Assembly (NCBI RefSeq): GCF_016086655.4
Contig: NC_052138.2
Coordinates: 13,702,001-13,766,000, forward strand
Reading direction: 5' to 3'
Length of the DNA stretch: 64,000 nucleotides
Origin: Lepeophtheirus salmonis
Taxonomy: Eukaryota > Arthropoda > Copepoda > Siphonostomatoida > Caligidae
Part shown: piece by piece, positions 24,250-36,144 of the stretch
How positions within the stretch are numbered: position 1 is the stretch's first letter
Layout of the letters: the number at the start of each line of letters is the position of its first letter
The notes under the pieces: model-generated
Database searches by the model: none
Told to the model about the DNA's origin: nothing
Seen by the model: the letters and a program-made list of their open reading frames with translations, nothing else
Program-made: the position numbers and the translations under genes

Positions 24250-24875
24250 TAGCATTGTGAGTCTTGGTTCTTTGGATGACAGACATTGCAGCAATTCCTC
24301 TGGACTAGCACCTATAAGGTATAGTCAAGGGGGTTGAAATCAGGGCTGTAGAAGCGCCAAAAGGGTCAAAAAAAAAGAAAAAGAACACTTAACAGACTCA
24401 TTCAAAAGGGCCTTGCAACGAAGAAAATGGATTTCTTTCATTGCTGATGTTAAAAGTGGCCTCTCTACCCTCACAAAGCCCTTTGCATCCACTTTTTTGA
24501 TAACTCTCTGGACAGTCTGTTGTAAAACCAGACTGAACTTTTGCATGATCTCTCATAGGCTTGAGGGGATTGGCCTAGGCTGTTTTCTTTAACCCCTCCG
24601 GGTCCAATTTGGCCTTTTTGACCGAGTCCTTCTTCCTTTGCAACGTTTCGTACTTGCTGACGGTGTAAATGGTGGTCCTGGAGACGCCTAACTGAATTTA
24701 AATTCGTCGATCACTTTCAAGTGTCATTTTCTAGAAAGCTCAGATTTGTTTTCTTTTGTAATTAATTGTTTATCTTCAATATACAAATATGAATAAATTT
24801 CCATCACTCAACCCTCTTTATTTATTGAATTAGTTAGTGTTCAGGTTTCAATAAACCACCCAGTACGGGTGGGAT
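24250..24875 (-). mobile_element. Internally deleted mariner relic (partner of 10690-11110)
   Basis: The minus strand begins at a possible start near 24730 (MTLESDRRI, then a stop and QLGVSRTTIYTVSKYETLQ), the first helix-turn-helix. It continues KAKLDPEGLKKTA and MREIMQKFSLVLQQTVQRVI, then KKVDAKGFVRVERPLLTSAM and CKALLNESVKC. After a junction near 24345 it jumps to YSPDFNPLDYT, the third-Asp motif, and VCHPKNQDS. The catalytic core with the first two Asp is missing. The upstream leader extends to ccacccagtacgggtgg (24856-24872), a perfect short inverted repeat that may be the element end. The 68-codon frame at 24340-24546 is the intact part of the N-terminal half. Confidence 0.75.
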
Positions 24876-25009
24876 TTTCAATACAAAAAATTTAAGAATA
24901 ATGTATATTACAATTTTTTACCCAAATTAACTCATTAATTCAAAAATTGTTTGCTTTTAGCTGTAGGATACCATTAAAGTAAAGTTATTCACTCAAATCA
25001 ACCACCTTC

Positions 25010-25450
25010 AACCACAGTCTCCTAACTGGCTCTAACCCTGGCACAGACCTTGATGAGGAACTCCTAGTCAATGTTGGCGATTACCTTGAGAATGGAAGGC
25101 TCCAAGTAGTCAACATGTATGTCTACGTTTATTTTATTATTTTTCTAAGTATCCCAAAGGGTTCAGATTTGGCGAGCTTGGAGGCAAAACATAAAAAGTC
25201 TTAAAAATGTTGGTTTCCTCGGAATAAATCTGGTTTAAATTACCTGATTTGTACAAACCAAGCCAATTTAAAATTATAGCTAGACACTGGATCTGTTAAC
25301 ATCAATTTAAGTTATCCAGCATTATTGACAATGGAATCATTTCCATTCTTGGGCATGCCCCTGGTACAGAGACACTCTATAATGCCAAACGGCCTTCGTA
25401 TTCCTAGGATATCTCAAGGACTTTAATATCCCCACCCTGCATATCTAGAA
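25010..25450 (-). pseudogene. Mariner transposase C-terminal fragment
   Basis: The minus strand reads LPPSSPNLNPFGILRK (about 25150-25195), the third-Asp motif with Asp replaced (PFG for PLD). It then reads YLEPSILKVIANID, a stop, EFLIKVCARVRAS, a stop and ETVVEGG (about 25110-25010), the C-terminal helices and closing Gly pair. The upstream part (25200-25450) is too decayed to assign domain by domain. Confidence 0.7.
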
Positions 25451-26389
25451 ATATTGAAAATAATTTGCAATATAAAAACTATTAGAGAGTATGGAATAAC
25501 AGGAGTATTATACGAACAGAGTCTTTTTTCGTAATGTTCTAATCAAGCATTACATGTTCATGAATCCTTCGATTATAACAAAAAAAAATCAAAAAACATT
25601 TTTGAGCCCCCTCCCCCCACAAGTTTAATCGAAAAGGCCGAACAAATTATTTTCTTCAGAGAAAATGAGAAAATAACACACTTCAACTAAAATATTATAT
25701 GATACATATAAGACTCGTAAACTTTACTAATTAAACACACTTATAACGGATATACCATACAACAATATCCAAATAAAATATTGATATAATAACATGAAAT
25801 AATAATGATTGTACCATTATCTTGACATATATTTATTAAATAAATAAATTATATAAACACTTGTATGAAGTTAATACTTTATAATTACTCCTTAGTGTAT
25901 TGTTCTAAAAATAATAACTTCAATTTAAAGCCCATATTACACACACTACAATAATTCATAATATGTTATGCCAATCTCCATTGTAATGACTTCCACACTT
26001 ATTCAATAATAGCAAAGTAAATCCCATAGTTAAGAATATTTTTCTCTAAAATCCTTAGGTCATTAAATATTAATTCATGAAGCTTCGGAATTATAACGGG
26101 TGTATTAAAAAGAAATAATCCATTATTTTTAATTGATTATGTTCCATTCATCTCCATGACAATCAAAATATTTCTTTCATGAAGGTCAGACTCTACGATT
26201 TCCAATATTTAATCGACATTTTCTATAATTGGCTTTCATCTTATCCTTGCCATCAATAATTACCAAAAGGAATACAGGAAACCTAAATTACGTTTGATTG
26301 GCAAAAATAGTATCATGACTTTAAACATTATTTACATTTTTAGCCAATTGGCTTGCTTTTTGGTTTGTTTGTAGATAAACTATAACCTA
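25451..26389. other. Stretch without recognisable genes
   Basis: AT-rich. The run gagccccctccccccac at 25604-25620 is the only composition change. No gene or repeat copy was assigned. Confidence 0.45.
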
Positions 26390-26690
26390 CGGCATGTTGT
26401 TTCTGGTCTCCATCTCTGACTACCACTCACATATTACTAAATCAAACAATCACAAAACTGTATAATAAAGTTTTATAGTACGAAATCTTATTTTTCTAAC
26501 GCCATATAAACTAGACTGATTGCACTTTTACAGAACGAGATACACATTACTATAGCCATCTATTAGGAAAATATTTGTTTTATTTTACTACACCTACTAA
26601 CATAGAGTGAGGGAATTTAAAATCTGAAACAAGTTTAGACCTCAATATCTTGGCAACAGTAAGATCTATGTTTATCAAGGGGATCAATGA
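26390..26690 (+). repeat. Interspersed repeat family D, longest copy
   Basis: Shares agtacgaaatcttattttt, taacgccat and gagatacacattactatagc with 36885-36990. Shares aatctgaaacaagtttagac, cttggcaac and taagatctatgtt with 40285-40370. A decayed relative of the first block lies at 27845-27935. No coding potential. Confidence 0.55.
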
Positions 26691-27844
26691 ATTGATTAAT
26701 ATGAGTTGAGTTGTTTAGTGTGTGATTGCTTTATATAATTTTGCGCTTCTTGGAATGCTTGATTTGCTTTTAGTCTTGGCAATGTTAATGTTATACAATT
26801 ATGTTTTTTATAAATCTACATGTATGATATGAATAAAGATAAAAAAATAGTAGTGAATATGTAATATTATTGGATTGGGTCTTTCTAGGTTGGAAGTGAA
26901 CATTCCTACCAAGTTAAAAGCTTAGACTTGTTTGAGCTTACAAAATATAAGCTTAGGCTAGTTTGTGCTTGGTGAATAACCGCTTTGCTTACATCACTAA
27001 CACCTATGTATATTAGTTTCGGTTAACACGGTACTAAATATGAGTCATTTAATGTGTTTCTCCTCTGATAATGATGAAAAAGTTATTAAACATTTTATAT
27101 AACTTCACAAATTATCTACCCAAACTTAAATTACATAAGTCGTTAACGTCTAAATTTCAAGACAATTTGAAATAGTACAAATCATTAAAAAATGGTACTT
27201 CCAGTTTTTATAAATTTTTGCTTGAATAATAAATTAAAATTGATAAACATGTCGCTAATTCGCTTATTATGAGAAATGGGATATGTTAACAAGGAATGGA
27301 ATATACAAATACATCATTCGTCATAACAGACATAGCTACACACAAAAAAAAAATAATGGAGTTTTTTGAAAGCTTTACCGTAAATGAGATCAATAATGAT
27401 TTGTAACGGACAAACAAATATAAATCACAGTAAAAAACGGAGTAAACAAGAATGATTTTAAATATTTTTATATAATATTATACTTATCTTATATATACCT
27501 TTATACTACTAGCAAAGTGTTACCCGGCCTAGCTCGTGCTATGAGGGAGGGAGGGGAAATTACATTGACAATGGTCAATATTATTTCTTTTTCATGTTTA
27601 GAGTCCTTCAGTACGGGCGAGTATTATAATATAGCCTCTATAAATCTAATATATCTATATGAAATGTATTATTATGAATTTAACAAATAAAAATGTGTTA
27701 TAAACTTCAACTAACATACAAACATATATAGGTAGATGAAAAAATTTAAGCTCTGTAAATATGGCGGTATTTTCTTTATTGGTGTCCATTTTTGACGCGC
27801 GCTCAAACAATACTGAATTAAACAATTCCAAAACTGTCAAAAAA

Positions 27845-27935
27845 ACCTTTTTTTGTACGAAATCGTATCTTTATAACAAAATCAAGCGTAAGCAGATTCT
27901 ACATATACAATGCCAGATACATATTGCTTCATTAA
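27845..27935 (+). repeat. Interspersed family D, decayed fragment
   Basis: tgtacgaaatcgtatcttta and gccagatacatattgc correspond to 26478-26550 with many substitutions. Confidence 0.4.
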
Positions 27936-27949
27936 TTTAAACAAGGATT

Positions 27950-28140
27950 ACTATCTGTTATTTTTCTACTTTCATTCTTGAGGAGAAAACATCCAAGTAG
28001 CGAGTAACTACGAGTGAGTGTAATCATGGAAAACGGATAATAACAAAAAAACATAATTTGTTTGTGTGTTATCTTTTATACTAGTAAATCAAAGTTTGTC
28101 AACGCTAATTACTCAGGACAATACCAGATATTCCCGCTAG
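27950..28140 (-). repeat. Interspersed family B, copy
   Basis: ctactttcattcttgaggag, aaaacatccaagtag, cgagtaactacgagtgagtg and taatcatgg are the tail shared with family A. caaagtttgtcaacgctaat, tactcaggacaataccag and cccgctagtaa are the family B head (compare 38640-38700). Confidence 0.7.
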
Positions 28141-28860
28141 TAATTTGATCATTCCATTATTTTTACCTCTATCATTTAAATATGAAGGTTGTCAAAATTT
28201 TAAATTTGCTTATATATTTTAAAAGTGAATCGTTTAAAAATATTTTTAGAACTTATTGACGTCAAAATCCAAACAATCACCAAATATGGATGAATTATTA
28301 TCAATTAAAGAAATATTAAATTCAAAATGAATTTGTAAAATTACATTTATATTAAGTGAATGTACTTAAATTATTGAAAAAATAAACGTACCACCAAATT
28401 TAGGCTCTTATTATTTTAATAAATTAAAGTATAAACATTATTTAATTTGTAGCAATTACTATTGTCAAATGCATTTAATTTTATTAATGGCATTATTATA
28501 ACTGAAATAAAAGCTTATACCTTAATCATGGATACTGGAATATTTTATGTAATGCTAAAATGTTTGCCAGAATATTCGTTGTGTTATAATCTTTATTATT
28601 AAACATATCATTTTGTAAACAAGAAAAAGCTTTTTTGAACAATTCCCATTTCAAAATGAAGTAAAGGTAACATTAAGTGGCATGTGCTTTTTAATTGATA
28701 AATTGAGGTATTGGCAAAGGAATAACTTCTTCCTTTTTTTTTTTTTTTTTTTTGCTTATTTTGAATAATTACCAATACCACTACCATTTATATTACTATT
28801 GAATGCACTTAAAATATAGTTAGCTGTTTGAGACATAATTTTACAGTTCTATCTATAAAT
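28141..28860. other. Stretch without recognisable genes
   Basis: AT-rich, with a 20-base poly(T) at 28734-28753. Nothing else was assigned. Confidence 0.5.
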
Positions 28861-28864
28861 GTTG

Positions 28865-29300
28865 AAAAACCCCAAACTTGCAGTAGCAATTAATTACGAG
28901 TGGATCCCAGTTATTTTCATTTAAGATGTCGTATTATGCAACCAAATAAGAGCTGAAACAAAATAAACTAATTTTTTTTTATCCCATGTCTCTAAGTGTC
29001 AAAATTTCAGAGAAATAACAAAAAAGCAACACGTGTGCAACCTCCTCCGCCCCAGTGTCAATGCCATGAAGGGTACAGAGACCATTGGCATCTCTATCTG
29101 GACTAACAATAAAACAATCCATTTAGGAATGGCGTTTTCCATACTGCTGAGAAAAACCAATATGCAACAACAATATAGTTCATGGACCTCCACCTCCTAG
29201 ACTTTGCAGGTTATGGCGTCTTGGACAAGAATGTATGTTGCAAATCTTATCCAAATTTGAATTCACTCCGAGATGCAATCATGGCAGTGTGTTGTACCAT
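28865..29300 (+). mobile_element. Mariner relic related to 635-1240
   Basis: The left part (cccaaacttgcagtagcaat, 28871-28890, then taattac) matches the left end of the 635-1240 element. Further matches are cgtgtgcaacctcc...gtgtcaatgcc (29031-29065, N-terminal helix-turn-helix) and caaatcttatccaaatttga with ttcactccgag (29250-29275, C-terminal side). Stops and frame changes interrupt every domain. The right end is replaced by the next relic. Confidence 0.65.
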
Positions 29301-29304
29301 AGAA

Positions 29305-29560
29305 ACAGCCTTCCACAATGACAAAAGAATTGCCTGAGGCAGTTGAAGGGAGAAAAAGTAATGTGACCGTCAATGACCTTGCTCGTGAATTTGACAGAAG
29401 CCAGACAACCACTTAGTGAATCAAGACTTAGACCTTAATGCATACAAGAGAACTTATCGTTAGGGTTTGAAACCTTTGGATCGACTAAAGGATTTGACCT
29501 GGAACAAAATCTTGCTCAATAAGCTTAAAAGCAATACTCTTGGCCGTATTGCAGGACTCA
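29305..29560 (+). pseudogene. Mariner transposase N-terminal-half fragment
   Basis: The plus strand reads VEGRKSNVTVNDLAREFDRS (about 29355-29405), the second helix-turn-helix. It then reads QDLDLNAYKRTYR, a stop, GLKPLDRLKDLTWNK and ILLNKLKSNTLGRI (29424-29548), which normally lead into the first catalytic Asp. The sequence breaks off before that Asp. It belongs to a different mariner subfamily from the relic immediately upstream, so the two were brought together by insertion or deletion. Confidence 0.7.
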
Positions 29561-29822
29561 CTGTTCCACCATAGACTTTGATATTCTTGAGCACCTCAAA
29601 GGCAAGCTTTTGGAAGTCTAACACACAACAAAGGACCAAATGATAGGCCACCATCATCACTACTTGATCCAATCTAGAGCCAAGCTTTGTAAGGAACTGC
29701 TGTGCAAAGTTCCAGACCAGTCTTTTTATTGATGCTAAAAGCGAATATATTGATTGAGCATGCAAATAAGGTGTACCTTGTATTAATGAATTAAATTGTC
29801 CGAATATGAGGATATTTTTCAT
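29561..29822 (-). pseudogene. Possible mariner middle fragment in opposite orientation
   Basis: A minus-strand frame open for 120 codons (29460-29822) reads in part VVMMVAYHLVLCCVLDFQK, then LAFEVLKNIKVYGGTV. This vaguely resembles the segment after the first catalytic Asp in mariner transposases (VMVWG, then a KxP-FxF-GxKV stretch). Its 3' part is simply the antisense of the plus-strand relic. The assignment is tentative. An alternative is plain chance in transposon-derived DNA. Confidence 0.3.
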
Positions 29823-32150
29823 AAATATAACAATTTTTGTAACTTTAAAAATGTATAATTCAGAAATTAAGATTTCTTAAAAATGTGTTACAAAAACAAA
29901 ATCAATTTCTTAAATATTTCTTTTATTGGAATATTATTTCTCAGTTAACCATAAACAAATGTCCAAATTATAACTCAATTCTAAAAGTTAAACCTGTCGA
30001 TAAGAACTAACATTATATTTGTATAAAAAGTTTGATCCATTTGTTATATTATTAACAAACTTACATTTACTCCCAAAAAATGTTGATGTTTAAGGGATTT
30101 ATCTACAAAAAAATTACTACGTTCAGGGAAAAAAATTAATTGACTCTAAATACATACCTTGCGCCGAATATAAATATTTAAACAACTGACACACTTTAAC
30201 ACTGATTTTACTTTGATTTTTAATAAATTTTTAACTGCAATTAGTATTAAATGAATAAATGTGCTTAATCTTTTTCTACCTTCTTAAATTACGTGTTATT
30301 TGTTTAATCAACTTTTTAAGGCTCAAAATTACTCATTCTTGGGAGTAATCCTGTTTCATACAATAAGAATGGTCACTCAGGATTAACAAAACATAAAAAA
30401 TGGAATAAAAAGATATACAGAAGTAAAGAACGACAACAATAATTAAATAAGCAAAATAAATAGTTTGAATTGATGATATACAGATAGTTTTGAACTTTAG
30501 TCCAAATAAGATAAAAACCCAAAAATACAGGAATTAGAGAATAATAATCAGTAATATCAAATCTCTGTATTTACTAATAATATTTGTAAAGCTTAATTTA
30601 CTTTTTGAAAAAAACAAGGGTTTACAACTAAAAAAAGACAACTCAGTCCGTATTTTCTTTCTTGTACTTCTTATATCGATGAATAATTAGTTTAAGATTG
30701 CTTTAAAACCAAAATGAGATAAAAAATATTTAAGTAAATTGGTGATATAATTCCATAATACATTTTGTGGTTGGAAAATCCTCCAAGTTAAAATGGTGTA
30801 TCTAGCGGCAGTTGATATCAAGATGGTCCTCAAATTTCTTCCGTCAATCACCCCATCTTCTATGAGCAGTTGAGCAATAAACACTTTACAGTTACTTTAT
30901 CGTTATCTGTTCGTGCACAGTCTTTCCAATATAGTAAAAAACTAATGAGACTAGTCGATATATGAAACTGGGACGTGAATTTCCAACCATCGTTGATACC
31001 TCTAAAAGAATGCATTTTTTTACTTGTGATCTTCTTATAATTTTTAGTCATTTTAACTGTTCTCACAACAAATTATAAAGAAAATTTTAACTTTTTTATA
31101 TTCGAATGACTCAACTTAAATTTCAGTTACTTTTTCACTTCAAACACTAATATCTTGCAAAATGCTCAATCGATTATGTTATATTTTTTTTAAATAATCA
31201 TATTTTCATAAATAAAAAGGGTGTTAGAATTTCAGCTAATATTTATATTTCTGATGACGATTAATAAACTTGAAAAAAATACCCTAAAATGTATATATAT
31301 ATGCAGAACGTTTATCACAGCTCAGAATTAATTGTATTCAAGACTCTGCAAGATCCTCATCTCATGCAACACTTATATGTGATTATTCCACCAGAGTGCT
31401 GAAGTAGAATTCTTATAATATAAGAGAGTGTCCATTTAATCATGTGTAAGCTAGCTCTTTTACGGTTGCCAACATTAAAGAGACTTGTTGGATTACGACA
31501 TATTGAGCTAGCCGTTGTACGTATAATCCCTTTTATTGACGTGATAAATTGCACAATAATTCCTTCAGCGAATCCATGAACAACATCTTAAGGAAGCTTA
31601 ATTTAATTACATTCAAAAAACTATTTTACTAACTACAATATTAGTCTTTCGTTTGGTTACTTATGCCTCAAAAGAATAATGATGTACCGTGAACATCCTA
31701 AATATACTAAAGAAAATCACTTATAGTACATTCTCCTAACTTTAAAAAACCTTTTTTTTTAAATCTTTTCTTTTAATTGGAGAAGGAAAAATTGAAAAAA
31801 CACGTTGTGTGTGATTAATGATCTTGTTTTGTAGCATATATATTATTTCCTTAGTTTATCCGTCTATTCGACATTTTATAATTTTAATTCTTAATCCTGT
31901 TTCTTTATGTGGAGAAAACCTTGCAAATATTATTAATTAGTATTTTTATGTGAAGATGTATGACTATTAGAATATATATGAAATGTGTACAATATATACC
32001 TATGCTAATCCAATAGAAAACTTGCAAAAATAGAAACATGCTCAAAAATGTGTCTTTTTATTCATCAAATATAAAACAATATACGGGTATGTAGTATTTT
32101 ATTTCACTGAAATGGGACATAAGTAGTGATGAAAATCGTGTGTATTTTAG
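29823..32150. other. Long stretch without recognisable genes
   Basis: AT-rich DNA. The patches 30780-30880 and 31370-31560 are a little GC-richer and open on the minus strand, but show no family motif or splice pattern I can name. Confidence 0.45.
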
Positions 32151-32154
32151 GTGC

Positions 32155-32830
32155 ATTAAAAAAAAAACCTAAATTAACATGGTAACCTTGACAACTTGAA
32201 GAATGTTTTGGAGGAGAGTAGCTTATCAGCTACAATCAGAAGTGACAAAGGAGAAGGAGGAGAAGGAAATTAAAAAGTATTGAAAGAATATCATTGATTG
32301 ACAATGACTTCTGTTACCAATTGCTTCTGTTATCTTCAAACCATTCAATGCGAGATCGAGCCAATGGACAACTTTACATAGAAGTGTTTGGTCCAAGACT
32401 CCAAAATCAGAAAATAATATTAGTATTTATATCATCCAACAGATCGTACATGGAATAAATTTTTTCAAAAATATTCAAGGACCTGATGAGCATGAGAGTA
32501 TTGTCCTGTTTTAACACACTCATATTATTGCATATGTAGATAGGGCATATGCAATAATTACTCCGACGTCGATCCTTGATTGTAGTCTGAGTCCGACAAG
32601 ACTTACAATTATATCTCTGCAACAAATCTTCAGATTACTCTCTGGCTCTCATATGTAAAAATGAAAGTTTAATCAGGTCTTGAATATAATGGAATGTACT
32701 AGAAAAGGAAGTTCACTACTCAGGACTTAAATGATAATAACAACAGCTCTGGATAAAAAAGTTTACTCTTCAGATTACCAATTTAAAAAACGGGAAGCAA
32801 AAAAGTACATCGGATTTTCGTCACTAGGTA
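32155..32830 (+). repeat. Interspersed family A copy with an internal insert
   Basis: The head (cttgacaacttgaagaatgt, tttggaggagagtagctta, 32187-32225) and the middle plus tail (actccgacgtcgatccttga, tgtagtctgagtccgacaag, aataacaacagctctggat, tactcttcagattacca, 32560-32780) are separated by about 300 bases not seen in other copies. The far end aagtacatcggattttcgtc (32810) recurs as gtacacccgactttcatcac at 36501 and gcacccgattttcattactt at 52390, so the element continues past the usual tail. Confidence 0.7.
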
Positions 32831-33125
32831 TTAGCCATAGAAGACTAGAATTATCTGGAAATGAATGTAAAAATAGAGCTCCCTCTTTTTTGAGGAAAAT
32901 ATAGCTTAGTATATTTTGAAAATGTGGTATTGAAAGTTGTGCTGTAGAGACTTGGATTGAATTATATATCATTATTCAAGTAATTATATACTTCCAGTAC
33001 TATGCCGTTGTCTGCAAGCAAGGCCACAATAGCAGCTAAAATGACTTTAATGTGAGTTTTCATTGATTTCCACTAAATTATCCAAAAATTCTGTCTATTT
33101 GGCAAGCCAATACCTACGTTGACAA
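32831..33125. other. Spacer without recognisable genes
   Basis: No supported feature. A slightly GC-richer patch at 33000-33050 could be mariner-derived but is not assignable. Confidence 0.4.
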
Positions 33126-33129
33126 AAGT

Positions 33130-33400
33130 TCTAGAACTCAATTGCTCATGGTACGAATGGACATTCGTTGATCACGTTGAAGGTTCATTTTTGCAACTTG
33201 TACCTAAACTAGAGAGGTCAAGTTTGTTTGGTTTTGTGACTAAATTTTTATTCTTTAATATATCGAAATATGAATTAATTTCAATAATTCATCAATCATT
33301 AATGATTGAATTAGTAATTGTTCATATTTCAATTAACCAAATAAGTAAATGTATACAAGCCTACTTATATTTATTAAATATTGTATGAAGATAATACAAA
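33130..33400 (-). pseudogene. 5' end of a mariner of the 10.7/24.3 kb subfamily
   Basis: The minus strand has a possible start reading MNLQRDQRMSIRTMSN and a stop (about 33195-33145). It aligns with MTLESDRRI of the 24.7 kb copy. The leader to the right (acttgtacctaaactagaga, then atatatcgaaatatgaatta) matches 11047-11125 and 24740-24800. The plus-strand 89-codon frame at 33119-33388 is the antisense of this leader, not a gene. All of the rest of the transposase is missing. Confidence 0.55.
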
Positions 33401-33666
33401 AATTGATATTCCATTAAATGTGTAGCTTTTGACATTTGAATGAAAATAACAAATTGATGTAATAAATTTAAAGCATATTAGATCATCCATGAATCTGTAC
33501 TGTTCTTCTACACTTAAATAATTATTAAATGAGTAATACTATTAATGCATTATAATGAAAACAATGCCTCATTTTAAAAGTTGGTAACTAAAATGGTAAC
33601 GTTTTGTCACTAAAGAAAAAGTTAAGTAACATAAAAAAATAGCAAATTCTACAAAACACTTGCAGC

Positions 33667-33709
33667 GTGCAGTCGTTGTTTAACAACTAACTTTGAACGA
33701 CGGCTGCAC
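33667..33709. repeat. Short interrupted palindrome
   Basis: gtgcagtcgtt (33667-33677) pairs imperfectly with aacgacggctgcac (33696-33709) across an 18-base loop. It lies upstream of a mariner relic and might be part of its end. Confidence 0.5.
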
Positions 33710-33764
33710 ATGCACAGGCAGGACGTTGTTTGTTGTTTTAGCGGTAAGTTAAGTCAGTTAAAAA

Positions 33765-34124
33765 AAATGGCATCAATCAACAAAGTATTTATTGCACAAT
33801 AGTAAAACAGACGGAGTATCCTAGCTGCAATCCCCACAGGACGAGGAAATGTCGAGATTGGAAACTTCTTATACCAAAATACATCCTATGTCTAGAGATT
33901 AAAGAAGAAACTGGACTAGTTTGGAGGTGATTATGGATCAACACAAAAAGCCACAATGCAAATATAACGTTACCTGGTTGTTATATTTTTTTATAGTGTT
34001 GGACCCAATGTTTGGAATCCCAGCTCACTGGACCTCAACCCCATGGACTTCGTTGTGTGGGGAACAGTTGAGCGACGCACCAACAGAATCTCCCCCAGCA
34101 TAAAAATACCTCGTCACAGCTGAT
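33765..34124 (+). pseudogene. Mariner transposase fragment, truncated by family A
   Basis: A start-like MASINKVFIAQ and a stop at 33770 may be the N-terminus. From about 34015 the plus strand reads SSLDLNPMDFVVWGTVERRT, then NRISPSIKI, a good match to the third-Asp motif with the Asp kept (PMDF), and stops near 34128. The parts between are decayed. The relic ends where a minus-strand family A head begins (34125), so the C-terminus was lost or displaced there. Confidence 0.7.
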
Positions 34125-34215
34125 TTTAACTGATCTAATAAAACGTCATGACAGCTAAGCTACTTTTTTCTCAAACATTATTCAAATTGTCAGGGGTTGA
34201 TTTTTAGTTTCTTTT
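34125..34215 (-). repeat. Interspersed family A, head fragment
   Basis: atctaataaaacgtcatgac, agctaagctacttttttctc and acattattcaaattgtcagg match 43738-43800 nearly base for base. It directly abuts the mariner relic on its left. Confidence 0.7.
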
Positions 34216-35258
34216 TTTTAGCATGTCCAATATACACACAATTTTCATCAAGTGATCATAACCCTCTTTATGGCATTGTCTGGAATATAATCAAATTTGC
34301 GGTGAATCGCAAATATATAAATAATAAAAAAATCAGCCAATGAGTGGAATATTGCAGCTCTCGTTGCAACTGTCCTAATAGTACTGAGTGTTACAACATC
34401 TTACTGATGTTTCTGCATAGGTGGTGGTTGCGGAAAAATAGATGTCTTATTGCATATTTTTTGTTAGTGCATCTGACATTGTGGGCATTTGAATTAAAAA
34501 GGGAAACGTTCCTTTTAGGCCCACATGTGATTGGAAGAAAAGGAGAAGCTAGAAGAATCTGTTTTGCGTTTAAAAAATGCTGAAACTTGTAAGTAAGAAG
34601 AATGGGCAAATGAAAGATATAGAGGAAGTAAAATAACTTTACCTTATACCTCTTGCTCAATAGATTGAGGAATAAAAAAATATGGAGCTTACTCAATTAT
34701 ACTTTCCTGAGAGAGTACACGAAATATGGATTGAGAAAGGAAACTTTTTAAGAAGACTCATCCTCATTCCTTTGAGGAAGTGAAAACACCTCCAATATTT
34801 TAAATTCATTTGCTTTTTCTTCATTGGTTTTTTTATATATATTTTTATTGATTAGACAGTAAGTAAATAAGAATTTGGGGTAGAGGGATTACAAAAAAAT
34901 AATAACTCAAATTATATCAGTTACAAGAAGAAACAATCCCAAATTATTCTGCATTATTAAAAAAAATAATTGTCTTCAAGACATTTTTTATCCAATATCA
35001 TAAGAAAAGTTTACGAAAATAATTGATTTTTTCACAATTATTTGCATTATATTATACAATAGTTATGTAAATTTAATGACATTTTTCTTTTTTCATGTTC
35101 GAGAAAAGTTGTAATTGTCCCCGTCTCCCCAACATGTAGTAATTAATTACTATCTTATTGTTGAGTTAAATAAAAAAGAAAGAAAACAATAATTTCTACC
35201 TCTATAGGAAAGCTCAGTTGCTCTATCTCGTGACGTTATTTCGATAACACATAAATAT
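34216..35258. other. Stretch without recognisable genes
   Basis: AT-rich. Overlapping frames on both strands at 34344-34696 are mutually antisense. The plus-strand one has a Cys-rich start (CSSRCNCPNSTEC), but I see no family match and no splice sites. Confidence 0.4.
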
Positions 35259-35259
35259 A

Positions 35260-36144
35260 CAGGGTGATAACTCAAAAATTAGAATCCTCTTCGATGCCTT
35301 CTAGCCTCAGTTCTAAAAGTATGACAATTATGTACTTGGCATCATTCAAAAAAACTGACAAAAAGCTACAATTTGATGTTTGTTTTGTTTTGTGCTATAA
35401 AAAAGGTCTGAGCAACAAGCAAAGCGGCAGAGGGTTTGTAATCTCCAAGAGACACAAGTTGATACCAAGGAGTTGTTCTGAACAGGAGAAATGATAGCTT
35501 CTTTGCTTAATCAAGAGCTCAGGTCGAGGGAACCTTCAGGAACAAACATTCAGCTCGGGTCATGGTTCTCGGCGTCGTGGCGTCCGACGGCAGCAAGACA
35601 CCTCCCTAGGTCAAAGAGAAAATCAACAGGGACGTCTACTACAAGGTCCTTAGGTACCATGTCTTGACATGGTTGAAGAGCTCGTTTCCCCAGGGATAAC
35701 TAAAAGTGTTTACCCAAGACGTTCCGACACACACGTCCAAGAAGATGTAGCATTTATGCAGAGAGAAGATGGCTGTCTCCTGGGCGGCAGACTTCTAGCC
35801 TTCGTCCTCACCCGACGTGAGCCCCCTGGACTTCACTGTTTGGCGCGTCTTGGGGGGTAAACCGAACAAGACTTCTCACCCAAATATCGATACCCTGAAG
35901 GCCGTGATCAAGGAAGAGTGGAACAACTTGTCCTCAGAGTTCATCTAGGCCAGTTGTGCTTCTGTTCCTTCCCGTGTTGAATCCATCATTCAGAATCGAG
36001 GGGAATATATAAAATAAAAAGTTTAGAAAATTGTAAAATTACCAACTTTTACTTCAAAAGTTTGGCATAAAAATGGCAAAAAATAAAAATATGGAGAAGT
36101 GAAAACAGTTTTTAAAATTTTCTAATATTTGAGTCCTAGTCCTG
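35260..36144 (+). mobile_element. Mariner (maT-like) relic with both ends, N-terminal half deleted
   Basis: The left end cagggtgataactcaaaaat (35260) and the right end, read inverted from 36144 (caggactaggactcaaatat), agree at most positions. The left copy follows a TA; the right side has tg instead. One plus-strand frame from about 35555 to 35947 reads VMVLGVVASDGSKTPP, a stop, INRDVYYKVLRYHVLTWLKS, a stop, FTQDVPTHTSKKM (second Asp), a stop, PSSSPDVSPLDFTVWRVL (third Asp), NKTSHPNIDTLKAVIKEEWN and NLSSEFI with a stop. A last helix, SVPSRVESIIQNRGEYIK, follows in another frame. There are 36 codons between the two Asp. The N-terminal DNA-binding part and the first Asp are missing. Same subfamily as 59891-61126. 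Confidence 0.85.

Noticed and set aside
28734..28753. Poly(T) as a retroposed gene tail on the minus strand
   Set aside because: The sequence on its right (the body, if this were a minus-strand tail) shows no processed coding sequence and no target duplication.
29460..29822. 120-codon minus-strand ORF as a host gene
   Set aside because: Part of it is the exact antisense of a mariner fragment (LLNKLKSNTLGRI), so the frame is transposon-derived at best.
33119..33388. 89-codon plus-strand ORF
   Set aside because: Antisense to a mariner 5' leader shared with 11047-11125 and 24740-24800.
34344..34696. Cys-rich start (CSSRCNCPNSTEC) as a zinc-binding domain
   Set aside because: Spacing does not fit a zinc finger I know, the remaining frame is AT-driven and the opposite strand is equally open.
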